From: Saccharopolyspora soli
Lineage (GTDB): Bacteria > Actinomycetota > Actinomycetes > Mycobacteriales > Pseudonocardiaceae
Length of the DNA: 64,000 bases
Direction: 5' to 3'
Assembly: GCF_022678645.1 (NCBI RefSeq)
Contig: NZ_JALBWV010000011.1
Span: forward strand, 1 to 64,000
Both the position numbers and the translations under genes were made by a program. Below are positions 52,857 to 61,830 of the stretch, piece after piece (the first letter of the stretch is position 1; each line of letters begins with the position of its first letter). The notes beneath the pieces are model-generated. The model worked only from the letters and a program-made list of their open reading frames with translations, was not told the DNA's origin and searched no databases.

Positions 52857-54017
52857 GTGGACCTCGAACTCACGGAAGATCAAATCGCGATCCGGGATGC
52901 CGTGGCGGACCTGTGTGCTCGGTACCCGCAGGATTACTGGCAGCGACTCGACGCCAGCCGCGAATATCCGGAGGAATTCGTGGCCGCGTTGACCGATGCG
53001 GGTTGGTTGTCGATTCTGATTCCGGAGGAATACGGCGGCGGCGGTCTCGGGGTCGTGGAGGCCGCGCTGGTCCTGGAAACGATCAACCGATCCGGCTGCG
53101 CCAGCACGGCCGCGCACGCGCAGATGTACACGATGGGCACCGTGCTGCGGCACGGCAGCGATGAGCAGAAGAAGCGGTACCTCCCCAAGATCGCCAGCGG
53201 CGAACTCCGGCTCCAGGCGTTCGGGGTCACCGAACCGGACGCGGGCACGGACACCACCCGCATCCGCACGTCGGCGGTGCGCAAGGGCGACCACTACGTG
53301 GTCAACGGCGGGAAGATCTTCACCTCCCGCTTCCAGCACTCGGACCTCATGCTGCTGCTGGTCCGGACCACGCCTTACGACGACGTCGCGAAGAAATCCG
53401 ATGGCATCAGCGTATTGCTGGTGGATCTCCGCGAGGCGGGCGAGCAGATCAAGGTCCAACCCATCGAAACGATGGTTTCGCACGAGACCAACCAGCTGTT
53501 CTTCGACGACCTGATCGTGCCCGCGGAAAACCTGATCGGGGTGGAGGGCAAGGGTTTCCGGAGCATTCTCAGCGGGATGAACGCGGAGCGCATCCTCGTC
53601 GCCTCGGAAGTGCTCGGCGACGGTTTCTGGTTCATCGAGCGGGCCAGCGAATACGCCTCGCAGCGCCAGGTGTTCGGCCGTCCGATCGGGCAGAACCAGG
53701 GCATCCAGTTCCCGATCGCCCAGGCGTACGCGCAGTTGGAGGCGGCAAGCTTGCTGCGTTGGAAGGCCGCGGCGAAGTTCGACGCCGGTCAGCAACCCGG
53801 CATGGAGGCCAACGCGGCGAAACTGCTGGCGTCCCAGGCGACTTTCGTGGCGGCCAACGCCGCGATGGACACCTTCGGCGGTTACGGCATGACGGTGGAG
53901 TACGGCATCGAGCGCAAGTTCCGCGAGGCCCGGTTGCCGTTGGTCGCCCCGATCAGCAACAACCTCGTGCTGGCCTACTTGGGCCAGAACGTGCTCGGCA
54001 TGCCGAAGTCGTACTGA
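52857..54017 (+). CDS. Acyl-CoA dehydrogenase
   Basis: A 386-residue FAD enzyme that oxidises an acyl-CoA to the 2-enoyl-CoA. It begins LELTEDQIAIRDAVADLCARYP, has the FAD-binding QAFGVTEPDAGTDTTRIRTSA and the C-terminal ASQRQVFGRPIGQNQGIQF and GGYGMTVEYGIERKFREAR motifs, the latter with the likely catalytic Glu. The GTG at 52857 follows GGGAGG by five bases; the longer frame crosses the inverted repeat and is not protein-like. First catabolic gene of the run; the SDR gene follows after 26 bases. Chain length specificity cannot be told. Confidence 0.9.
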   Translation: MDLELTEDQIAIRDAVADLCARYPQDYWQRLDASREYPEEFVAALTDAGWLSILIPEEYGGGGLGVVEAALVLETINRSGCASTAAHAQMYTMGTVLRHGSDEQKKRYLPKIASGELRLQAFGVTEPDAGTDTTRIRTSAVRKGDHYVVNGGKIFTSRFQHSDLMLLLVRTTPYDDVAKKSDGISVLLVDLREAGEQIKVQPIETMVSHETNQLFFDDLIVPAENLIGVEGKGFRSILSGMNAERILVASEVLGDGFWFIERASEYASQRQVFGRPIGQNQGIQFPIAQAYAQLEAASLLRWKAAAKFDAGQQPGMEANAAKLLASQATFVAANAAMDTFGGYGMTVEYGIERKFREARLPLVAPISNNLVLAYLGQNVLGMPKSY

Positions 54018-54043
54018 CCCTGGATTCGCGCGGGAGGCGGACC

Positions 54044-54853
54044 GTGGATTTGCAACTGAAGGACAGCGCAGTGATCGTCACCGGCGGCAGCCGGGGGATC
54101 GGCCTGGAGACGGCGCGGCTGTTCGCCGCCGAGGGAGCGCGCGTCCTGATCTGCGCCCGGCGGCCGGAGGTGCTCGCCGAGGCAGCCGAGGACATCGAGC
54201 GGACCACCGGTGCGCGACCGGAAACCGTCCCGGTGGACGTGACCGATCCGAAGTCGCTGGATGGGCTGGTGGCAACGGCGCTGGATCGTCTCGGCGGCAT
54301 CGACGTCCTGGTCAACAACGCCGGAACCGGTACCTACAAACCGTTCCTCGAAGTCACCGACGAAGAGTTGCAGCACGGCATGGCGATCAACTTCTTCGCC
54401 CAGTTCCGGCTGTGCCAACGGGTCATCCCGCACCTGATCGCCAAGGGCGGTGGATCGATCGTCAACGTGGCCGGGGAGACCGGGATCCGGGTCACCCCGC
54501 CGCCGTTCCGGTCCAGTTGCACCGGCCCGGCGAAGTCCGCCGAGATCCGCCTCTCGAAGGTGCTGGCCAGCGAGTTCGGCGCGCAGGGCATCCGGGTCAA
54601 CTGCGTGGTTCCCGGTTTGGTGCACACCCCGGAGCGGTTCGCGAAGTGGGAACGCGAAATGGTCCGCGACGAGCTCAGCGAGTCCGAAGCCGAGCAGGTC
54701 CGCCGCGAGTGGGGCGCGAACATCGCCAACCCGGACAACGGATGGGGCACCCCGGAGGAGTTGGCGCGGCTCATCGTGTTCGCGGCTTCGAAGGCGGTTC
54801 CGTTCATCAACGGCGCGGTGCTCGTCGCCGACGGCGCCGAGGACAAGTCCTAG
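54044..54853 (+). CDS. SDR-family protein with substituted catalytic Tyr
   Basis: A 269-residue short-chain dehydrogenase/reductase. The cofactor motif TGGSRGIG and the NNAG motif are intact. The usual Ser-Tyr-x3-Lys active site is not: the Tyr position is Thr160 (TGPAK, Lys164 kept) and the Ser region reads NVAGETG. The C-terminus PFINGAVLVADGAE is normal. The GTG start follows GGGAGG. In this operon an SDR would be expected to oxidise a hydroxyacyl-CoA; the changed active site suggests a different chemistry or a non-reductase role, or an alternative Tyr elsewhere. Confidence 0.82.
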   Translation: MDLQLKDSAVIVTGGSRGIGLETARLFAAEGARVLICARRPEVLAEAAEDIERTTGARPETVPVDVTDPKSLDGLVATALDRLGGIDVLVNNAGTGTYKPFLEVTDEELQHGMAINFFAQFRLCQRVIPHLIAKGGGSIVNVAGETGIRVTPPPFRSSCTGPAKSAEIRLSKVLASEFGAQGIRVNCVVPGLVHTPERFAKWEREMVRDELSESEAEQVRREWGANIANPDNGWGTPEELARLIVFAASKAVPFINGAVLVADGAEDKS

Positions 54854-54864
54854 GAGGTCCTGCG

Positions 54865-56082
54865 GTGGATGGTTCTTTGCGAGGATTGCGGGTTCTGGAC
54901 ATCACCGCGAGTGTCGCCGGTCCGTTCGCGACCCAGATCCTCGGCGATCTCGGCGCCGATGTGATCAAGGTGGAACGCGTCGAGGGCGGTGATGACACGC
55001 GCCGCTGGGGTCCGCCGTTCTGGTGCGACGAGAGCCCGATGTTCCTGTCGCTGAACCGGAACAAGCGCAGCCTGGCGCTGGAGTTGAAGAGCGCGGCGGG
55101 CCAGGAGGTGTTGCGCAGGCTGATCGCGGAAAGCGATGTGCTCGTGCAGAACCTGCGGCCCGGATCGCTGGCCAAGCTCGGGTTCGACTACGAACGGCTT
55201 CGGGAGATCAACCCGCGGTTGATCTACTGCGACATGACCGGATACGGGCACACCGGCCCGTTGCGGGACCGGCCCGCCTACGACCCGCTCATGCAGGCGT
55301 TCAGCGGTCTGATGAGCATCACCGGGGAACCGGGGCGGACGCCGGTCCGCATTCCGGCCTCGCTGCTCGACCAGGGCACCGCGATGTGGACGGTCATCGG
55401 CGTGCTGGACGCGTTGCGGGTCCGGGACGCGACCGGCGAGGGTTCGGTGGTCCAGACGTCGTTGCTGCAGACCGCGTTGATGTGGTTGCCCTCGCAGCTC
55501 ACCGGCTACCTCGCCTCCGGTGAGCTGCCCGTCAAGCAGGGCTCGGGAACCCAGGTGATCGCGCCGTACCAGGCCTTTCCAACGGCGGACGGCCACCTCG
55601 TCGTGGCGGCGGGCAACGACAACCTGTGGCGGCGGCTGTGCGCCGCGATCGGTCGCGACGAGCTCAGCTTCGACGCCCGGTTCGTGGACAACCCGAGCCG
55701 CGTGGCGAACCGGGAAGAGCTGGTCGAGACGCTTTCGGAGACGCTGCGGAAGCGAACTTCCGCCGAGTGGCAGGAGATCCTGGGCGAGACGGGCGTGCCG
55801 ATCACGGCGATCCGGACCCTCGACGAAGTGGTCGAGGACGAGCAGGTCCAGGCGGTCGGGATCCTGGCGCGCGCCGAGCACCCGCGGATTCCGGACTTCA
55901 CGGTGATAAACACGCCGATCTGCCGCGACGGCGAGTACCTCGGAACGCCGTCCGCGCCACCGCAGCTCGGCGAGCACACCGAGGAGATCCTGACCGAACT
56001 CGGCTTCCGCGGCGCTGAGGTCGAGGAACTGGTCAACAGCGAGGTCGTGGCGCGAGCCGGTTCGGGGAGGGAGACCAGATGA
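54865..56082 (+). CDS. CaiB/BaiF-family (class III) CoA transferase
   Basis: A 405-residue family III CoA transferase, which moves CoA between carboxylic acids. The N-terminal LRGLRVLDITASVAGPFATQILGDLGADVIKVE and NRNKRSLALELKS are characteristic; the catalytic Asp lies in PAYDPLMQAFSGLMSITGEP. The GTG at 54865 has AGGAGG seven bases before it. The stop overlaps the next ATG. It probably activates the substrate of the pathway to its CoA thioester. Confidence 0.92.
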   Translation: MDGSLRGLRVLDITASVAGPFATQILGDLGADVIKVERVEGGDDTRRWGPPFWCDESPMFLSLNRNKRSLALELKSAAGQEVLRRLIAESDVLVQNLRPGSLAKLGFDYERLREINPRLIYCDMTGYGHTGPLRDRPAYDPLMQAFSGLMSITGEPGRTPVRIPASLLDQGTAMWTVIGVLDALRVRDATGEGSVVQTSLLQTALMWLPSQLTGYLASGELPVKQGSGTQVIAPYQAFPTADGHLVVAAGNDNLWRRLCAAIGRDELSFDARFVDNPSRVANREELVETLSETLRKRTSAEWQEILGETGVPITAIRTLDEVVEDEQVQAVGILARAEHPRIPDFTVINTPICRDGEYLGTPSAPPQLGEHTEEILTELGFRGAEVEELVNSEVVARAGSGRETR

Positions 56083-56867
56083 GCGGTGCCGACGAGGAAG
56101 TGCACTACGAAGTCCAGGAGCGGGTGGCCCGCATCACGATCGATCGGCCCGCGCGGCGCAACTCCTTGAGCCGCGCGGTGATGGCCACCCTGGTGGACAT
56201 GTTCGTGGCCGCCGACAACGACCCGCAGGTGTGGGCGATCGTGCTCACCGCGACCGGGGACAAGGCGTTCTGCGCTGGTGCCGACCTCAAAGAACTGGAC
56301 GACCACGCGCGCGGCGCGAAGCCCTTCCCGGTGCCGATGGGCGGTACTGGTCGCAATCTGCACGAGGTGGTGCTGGAGACCGGCAAACCCACGATCGCCT
56401 CGATCAACGGCCCGGTGCTGGCCGGTGGCTGCGAACTGGCGCTGGCCTGCGATCTGCGCATCGCCGCGTCGCACGCGTTCATCGGGATGCCGGAGGCAAA
56501 GCGCGGCATGGGAGCGAATTTCGCGACCGTGCTGCTGCCGAGGTTGATCCCGCGCGCCATCGCGATGGAAATGCTGTACGTCGGGGACCCGATCTCGGCG
56601 GACGACGCGCTGCGGTGGGGCCTTTACAACAGGGTCGTTCCCGGCGGAGAACTCGCCGCGGCCACCGACGAACTCGTCGGGAAGATCGTGGCGAACGCGC
56701 CGCTGACGCTGCGCAGGTACAAGGAAATGACCACCAAGGGCTGGGACCTGCCGCTGCCCGCCGCGCTGCGGCTGAACGTCGGCCCCAACCCGTACCTCAG
56801 CGAGGACCGCGAGGAGGGTGTCCGCGCGTTCGTGGAAAAGCGGCAACCGGAGTGGAAGGGCCGCTGA
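56079..56867 (+). CDS. Enoyl-CoA hydratase/isomerase family protein
   Basis: A 262-residue crotonase-fold enzyme. The oxyanion-hole segments are AFCAGADLKEL and LAGGCELALACDLRIA; Glu residues in GGCELAL and GMPEAKRGMGA are at the usual catalytic places. Translation is coupled to the CoA transferase (ATGA). It likely hydrates the enoyl-CoA made by the dehydrogenase encoded upstream. Confidence 0.9.
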   Translation: MSGADEEVHYEVQERVARITIDRPARRNSLSRAVMATLVDMFVAADNDPQVWAIVLTATGDKAFCAGADLKELDDHARGAKPFPVPMGGTGRNLHEVVLETGKPTIASINGPVLAGGCELALACDLRIAASHAFIGMPEAKRGMGANFATVLLPRLIPRAIAMEMLYVGDPISADDALRWGLYNRVVPGGELAAATDELVGKIVANAPLTLRRYKEMTTKGWDLPLPAALRLNVGPNPYLSEDREEGVRAFVEKRQPEWKGR

Positions 56868-56930
56868 GGCCGTAGTTGTCCCAACTTCAGGGAAATTCGG
56901 GACGCGGTACGAGAACCCGACGAGGAGGCG

Positions 56931-58286
56931 ATGGTGACTCGCGACAACGGAGTGCGAGAGCGGAAGGGTGCTTCGCCGAGGGCGGTTTCGGCGGCAGCGC
57001 TGGTCGGCTCCACCATCGAGTGGTACGACTTCATGGTCTTCGGCACTGCCGCCGCATTGGTCTTCAACAAGCTGTTCTTCCCGGCGTTCAGCCCGCTGGC
57101 CGGGACGCTCGCGTCGTTCGCGACGTTCTGGGCTGGCTTCCTCGCCAGACCGATCGGCGGCGTCCTGTTCGGACACTTCGGCGATCGCATCGGCCGCAAG
57201 TCGATGCTGGTGCTGACCCTGCTGCTGATGGGGGCGGCCACCTTCTGCATGGGCATCCTGCCGACCTACCAACAGGTCGGGATCTGGGCGCCGGTGCTGC
57301 TGGTGCTGATGCGCCTGCTGCAGGGGTTGGGGCTGGGCGGCGAGTGGGGCGGCGCGGCGCTGATGACCGTGGAGCACGCGCCGCCGCGCAAGCGCGGCTT
57401 CTACGGGAGTTTCACCCAGGTCGGCGGCTCGCTGGGCCAGGTGCTCGCCTCCGGCTCGATCGGCGCGGTCGCGATGCTGCCCGAGGACCAGCTCATGTCG
57501 TGGGGCTGGCGGATTCCATTCCTGCTCAGCGCACTGCTGATCGTGGTGGGACTGGTGATCCGGCTGCGGATCGTGGAGTCGCCGGTGTTCCTGGAGTACA
57601 AGCAGCAGGAACGCGGCGCCGAGAAGCCACCGGTGGTCGAGGTGCTGCGCAGCCAGCCCGGCAACGTGATCCGGGCCGCTTGCTCGGCTTTCGCGAACAA
57701 CGCGATCATCTACGTGGTCACGGTGTTCACCCTCTCGTACGCCGCTGCCCAGCTGGGGCTGTCCGAGGGCGTCATGCTCTCCGCCGTGGTGATCGCGTCG
57801 CTGGTCGACGCGTTCGCAATTCCGCTGTGGGGCGCGCTGTCGGACCGGATCGGCCGCCGCCCGGTCATCCTGGGCTCAGCGGTCGCGATGGTGCTGTTCG
57901 CGTTCCCGTTCTTCTGGCTGCTGGAAACCGGCAGCACGCCGCTGATCTGCTTGGCGTTCACGGTCGCGATCGCCGGAATCCGAGCCGCGCTCTACGCGCC
58001 GCAGCCAGCGTACTTCTCCGAACTGTTCGCGACCGGGGTGCGCTACAGCGGCGCCTCGCTGGGCACCAACCTCGCCACCGTCGCGATGGGCGGCACGGCA
58101 CCGTTCATCGCCACCGCGCTGCTCGGCTGGTCTGGTGGCGCCTCGTGGCCGGTGTCGGTGTACCTGATGGTGGTCGCGCTGATCACCTTCAGCGCCGTGC
58201 TCGTCAGCCCGGAGACGCTGAACACCAGCATCGGTGCGAAAGCCGGAAAGTCGGCGGGGTCGGGCATCCCGTCGGCCACCTCCTAG
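56931..58286 (+). CDS. MHS-family major facilitator (metabolite:H+ symporter)
   Basis: A 451-residue membrane protein with about twelve helices. The family signature GSTIEWYDFMVFGTAAALVF opens it, and the MFS loop motif GHFGDRIGRKSMLV follows helix 2; a second DRIGRRPVIL follows helix 8. MHS members import di- and tricarboxylates, betaines, shikimate and similar acids with protons. The ATG has GAGGAGG upstream. In context it probably imports the organic acid metabolised by the CoA enzymes. Confidence 0.9.
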   Translation: MVTRDNGVRERKGASPRAVSAAALVGSTIEWYDFMVFGTAAALVFNKLFFPAFSPLAGTLASFATFWAGFLARPIGGVLFGHFGDRIGRKSMLVLTLLLMGAATFCMGILPTYQQVGIWAPVLLVLMRLLQGLGLGGEWGGAALMTVEHAPPRKRGFYGSFTQVGGSLGQVLASGSIGAVAMLPEDQLMSWGWRIPFLLSALLIVVGLVIRLRIVESPVFLEYKQQERGAEKPPVVEVLRSQPGNVIRAACSAFANNAIIYVVTVFTLSYAAAQLGLSEGVMLSAVVIASLVDAFAIPLWGALSDRIGRRPVILGSAVAMVLFAFPFFWLLETGSTPLICLAFTVAIAGIRAALYAPQPAYFSELFATGVRYSGASLGTNLATVAMGGTAPFIATALLGWSGGASWPVSVYLMVVALITFSAVLVSPETLNTSIGAKAGKSAGSGIPSATS

Positions 58287-58317
58287 CAGGAGACCAAGCG
58301 AAGAAGGGAGTGCTCGC

Positions 58318-59076
58318 ATGGGTCTGACGATCACGCCGCTGCTCGTCGGCTGGATCAAGGGCATGCCGAAACCCGCCATCACCTACGGCTTCGGCTGGGG
58401 CGAACTGCACGACTCGGCGATGCTGGTGTTCCTCATCGAGGGCGGTGACTCCCCGGTGATCGTCGACACCGGAACCCTGGGTCCCGAGTGGACGATGGAG
58501 CACCACGGATACACGCTCAGCCGCCCGCTGGACTTGGAGCCGAGCACGGTGCTGTCCGAAGCCGGTGTGGAGATCGGCGATGTTCGCCACGTGATCAACA
58601 CGCACCTGCACTGGGACCACTGCTCGAACAACGCCCTGTTCACCGGGGCGAACTTCTACATCCAGGGCGCCGAGCTCGCCTACGCCGCCGACCCGCTGCC
58701 GGTGCACCGGGCGGCGTACGAGAAGAAGCGCGGCATCAAACCGCCCTGGCTGGAGGTTTGGGACCGCATCGAGACGGTCCACGGGGACGCCGAGATCCTG
58801 CCGGGCATCTCGGTGGTCTCCGTGCCGGGCCACACGCCCGGATCGCAGGGGGTGGTGGTGGAGACGGACGCGGGGCGCTACCTGCTCGCGGGCGACCTGA
58901 TCGACACCTACGAGAACTGGACCGGCAACGAGTCCGTCGAGCACATCCCGTCGGGCGTGCACACCGACCTCTTCCAGTACTTCGACAGCTTCAAGCGAGT
59001 CGAGGGGCTCGGCTGCGAGATCGTCCCGAGCCACGACGCGGAGGTCCTGAAGCAAGGCCCATTCGGAACAACATGA
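58318..59076 (+). CDS. Metallo-beta-lactamase-fold hydrolase (lactonase-like)
   Basis: A 252-residue MBL-fold enzyme. Metal ligands are visible in NTHLHWDHC, VPGHTPGSQG, LAGDLIDTYENW and VPSHDAEVL, the pattern of N-acyl-homoserine lactonase-like proteins. The ATG at 58318 has AAGGGAG upstream. It could open a lactone or cleave a thioester in the pathway, or act on signalling lactones; its position in the operon favours the first. Repeat copy C begins 25 bases after its stop. Confidence 0.85.
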   Translation: MGLTITPLLVGWIKGMPKPAITYGFGWGELHDSAMLVFLIEGGDSPVIVDTGTLGPEWTMEHHGYTLSRPLDLEPSTVLSEAGVEIGDVRHVINTHLHWDHCSNNALFTGANFYIQGAELAYAADPLPVHRAAYEKKRGIKPPWLEVWDRIETVHGDAEILPGISVVSVPGHTPGSQGVVVETDAGRYLLAGDLIDTYENWTGNESVEHIPSGVHTDLFQYFDSFKRVEGLGCEIVPSHDAEVLKQGPFGTT

Positions 59077-59100
59077 CCGTTGGAGACTGTTACAGCAATG

Positions 59101-59283
59101 GTTTGCGTGGCGGTGCGGGTAGCGGAGGTCGTGAGTGGTTATGGCCGTCAGAGCGACCATAACCACTCACGACCTACAGACGCAGGTCCTCGCGAGATAG
59201 CTCGGGTGCGGCGCATGGCACTTCTGAGAACCCGCGGCGGTGCCAGCTGAGTCCCGCACCGCAAGCGGCTCCGCTGCTTACAG
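59101..59283 (+). repeat. Dispersed intergenic repeat, copy C, with 19-bp stem-loop
   Basis: Starts with GCGTGGCGGTGCGGGTAGCG, then a perfect stem-loop (arms AGGTCGTGAGTGGTTATGG, 59126-59144 and 59157-59175) where copies A and B have another middle, then GGTCCTCGCGAGA, AACCCGCGGCGGTGC and AAGCGGCTCCGCTGCTT as in copy B. It splits the CoA-pathway run into two transcripts or attenuates between them. Confidence 0.75.
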
Positions 59284-59305
59284 AACAGACCCAAGGAGGA
59301 TCACC

Positions 59306-60460
59306 TTGACTGGTACGTCGCCGGGTACCTCCACCGGCTATCCGCAGATCACCATCGTCGAAGAGGGCATGCGGGAGGGGATGCAGATCGAGAGCGCCTC
59401 GATCGGCGTCCACGACAAGATCGAGTTGCTCGACGAGCTGTCCGAGACGGGGTTGCGCAACATCGTCGTCGGATCGTTCGTCAGTCCGAAGTGGACACCG
59501 CAGATGGCGGAGATCGATGCCATCGTTTCGGGATTCACGCCGGTACCGGGGGTCAACTACACCGCGTTGGCGCTGAACGAGCGGGGCCGCGAGCGGATGC
59601 GCGCGTACATGCCACCGCTGCGGGAACTGCACCCTTACCCGCGCACGCTGGTCCACGTTTGCGATGTCTTCGTGCGGCGCAACACCAACCGTTCGCAGCA
59701 GGCGGAGATCGAGGCGCTGCCCGCGGTCGTCCAGCGCGCTGCGGAGGCGGGCGCGGCGCACGCGGGGATCGGTGTCAACGCGGCTTGGGGATCGAACTGG
59801 TTGGGCGAATTCAGCTTGGCCCAGCGGATGGACCTGCTGCGGCACCAGCACCGGCTGTGGACCGGCGCCGGGATCGGCGTGCGCGAGGTGTTCATCGGCG
59901 ATCCGATGGGCTGGAACGTGCCGGACCGCGTGGCAGAGCAGCTGCGGGCGATCCGCGCCGAATGGCCGGAGATCACGCGGTTCCACCTGCACCTGCACAA
60001 CACCCGTGGTACCGCGCCGATTTCGGTGTACACCGCGCTGCGCACCCTCGACCCGGAGTGCGAGCTGGTCGTGGACACCACCATCGGCGGGATGGGCGGC
60101 TGCCCGTACTGCGGCAACGGCCGCCTCACCGGCATGATGCCGACCGAGGACCTGGTGGACCTGCTGGCCGAGCTAGGCATCCCGACCGGCGTCGATCTGG
60201 ACCGGTTGATCGAGGTCGTCGTGCACGCCGAGCAGGTCATCGGGCGCGAACTGTACGGGCACGTGTCGAAGGCCGGGCCGCGTCCGCGCGGTGACCGGCT
60301 CTACGCGATGGACATGCCGTTCATCGAAACCACCGCCGAAGCACAGCACTTCCGCCTCGGACCCGAGGTGTACGCCGGTGCGCTCGCGCCGTGGAAGGAA
60401 GCGATCACCTCCCCGGCCAGAGATGCGGTGGAACAACAGCGAAGGGGTGATGCGGGATGA
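59306..60460 (+). CDS. HMG-CoA lyase-like TIM-barrel enzyme, TTG start
   Basis: A 384-residue member of the HMGL-like family. EEGMREGMQIES corresponds to the catalytic RDG region of HMG-CoA lyase, GSFVSPKWTPQMAE, HLHLHNTRG and GGMGGCPYCGNG (with the active-site Cys) are strongly conserved. It probably cleaves a 3-hydroxy-3-methyl-type acyl-CoA to two smaller products. The start is a TTG at 59306, seven bases behind AAGGAGG; no ATG or GTG fits. Coupled to the next gene by ATGA. The RD of the lyase motif reads RE here, so the substrate may differ from HMG-CoA. Confidence 0.85.
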   Translation: MTGTSPGTSTGYPQITIVEEGMREGMQIESASIGVHDKIELLDELSETGLRNIVVGSFVSPKWTPQMAEIDAIVSGFTPVPGVNYTALALNERGRERMRAYMPPLRELHPYPRTLVHVCDVFVRRNTNRSQQAEIEALPAVVQRAAEAGAAHAGIGVNAAWGSNWLGEFSLAQRMDLLRHQHRLWTGAGIGVREVFIGDPMGWNVPDRVAEQLRAIRAEWPEITRFHLHLHNTRGTAPISVYTALRTLDPECELVVDTTIGGMGGCPYCGNGRLTGMMPTEDLVDLLAELGIPTGVDLDRLIEVVVHAEQVIGRELYGHVSKAGPRPRGDRLYAMDMPFIETTAEAQHFRLGPEVYAGALAPWKEAITSPARDAVEQQRRGDAG

Positions 60461-61830
60461 CCGCGAACAAGGGTGTCGGCCCGACCGAAGCGATCGCGGA
60501 CTTCGTGCAGCAGGTCGACTTCTCCACCGCACCAGCGGAGGTGTGGCCGCGCGCAGCGGCGGCGTTCGTCGACACGGTGGGCGTGGCCATCGCCGGGCAT
60601 GCCGATGGCGGCTTCCAAACGCTGCTCGCGACGATGCGCCCGGAGTTGCCGACCGGTCCGGCGACGATCCTGCCCACCGGGGAGCGGACCAGCGCGGCGA
60701 TGGCGGCGCTGCTCAACGGCGGTGCCGGACACGCCCTGGACTTCGACGACGTCGCCGACCAGATCTACGGGCACCCGAGCGTCGTGCTGGTGCCCACGAT
60801 CCTGGCGGTGGCCGAGGAGGTCGGTGCGACCGGCCGCGATGCGCTGGCGGCCTACGCGTTGGGCTTCGACGTCTGCTGCGCGATCGCGGCCACCATGGAG
60901 GTGCGCGCGCACTACCAGCGGGGTTGGCACTCCACCGCCACGATCGGCGTGCTCGGGGCGACGGCCGCGGCAGCGCGACTGCTGGGTCTGGACACCACCC
61001 GGACCCGGCACGCGCTGGGCATCGCGGCTTCCACCGCCAGCGGTAGCCGTCAGAACTTCGGCACGATGACCAAACCGCTGCACCCCGGACTGGCCGCGCG
61101 CGACGCCGTGCTGGCGGCCAACCTGGCCAGAAACGGGTTCACCGCCGATCCGGCCCAGCTGGAAGGCCCGCTGGGCTACCTGGCGATGTACGCGGACTCC
61201 GCCGATCCCTCGGCCGTCGCACGCGCGCTCGGCAACCCGTGGGAATTGGCCCGGATCGGGTTGAACGTGAAGAAGTACCCCTGCTGCTACAACACCCACC
61301 GGACGGCGGACGCGATTCTGGATCTGGTGCGGGACAACCCGATGCGGCCCGAGGACATCGCCGAGATCCGCTTGACCTTGGAACCGGGTGGTTTCGACCC
61401 GCTGATCCACCGGCGCCCGCGAACCGGGCTGGAAGGCAAGTTCAGCCCGGAGTACGTGCTGGCGGCGGCCGTGCTGGACGGCAAGATCGCACTGGCGTCG
61501 TTCCAGGACGAAGCTGTGCTGCGCCCCGCGGCACAGCAACTGCTGCGCCGGGTGACGCGACACGAGTCCGCCGTGCCGCCGATCGGTCCGGAGGACTGGG
61601 AGTTCGCGTACTCCGTCGTGGAGGTGGAGACCACCGATGGCGAGATCCTGCGGCACCGCACCGACGTGCCGCGCGGCGATCGGCGCGAGCCGCTGGGCAG
61701 GAGCGACCTGGAGGCGAAGTTCCGCGACTGCGTGGCGTTCGCCGGAACGGGCCAGGATGCGGAAAAGCTGCTGGACGAGCTCTGGCAGCTCGAAACCGCC
61801 GACCACACCGGCCCCCTGCTCAACCTCTGA
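60457..61830 (+). CDS. MmgE/PrpD-family protein
   Basis: A 457-residue member of the 2-methylcitrate dehydratase / cis-aconitate decarboxylase family. Characteristic segments are HALDFDDVADQIYGHPSVVLVP, GFDVCCAIAATME, GWHSTATIGVLGATAAAARLLGLD and KYPCCYNTHRTADAILDL. Members dehydrate or decarboxylate branched tricarboxylates. Together with the HMG-CoA lyase-like enzyme and CoA transferase it points to breakdown of a branched di- or tricarboxylic acid. The ATG overlaps the previous stop. Confidence 0.88.
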   Translation: MTANKGVGPTEAIADFVQQVDFSTAPAEVWPRAAAAFVDTVGVAIAGHADGGFQTLLATMRPELPTGPATILPTGERTSAAMAALLNGGAGHALDFDDVADQIYGHPSVVLVPTILAVAEEVGATGRDALAAYALGFDVCCAIAATMEVRAHYQRGWHSTATIGVLGATAAAARLLGLDTTRTRHALGIAASTASGSRQNFGTMTKPLHPGLAARDAVLAANLARNGFTADPAQLEGPLGYLAMYADSADPSAVARALGNPWELARIGLNVKKYPCCYNTHRTADAILDLVRDNPMRPEDIAEIRLTLEPGGFDPLIHRRPRTGLEGKFSPEYVLAAAVLDGKIALASFQDEAVLRPAAQQLLRRVTRHESAVPPIGPEDWEFAYSVVEVETTDGEILRHRTDVPRGDRREPLGRSDLEAKFRDCVAFAGTGQDAEKLLDELWQLETADHTGPLLNL

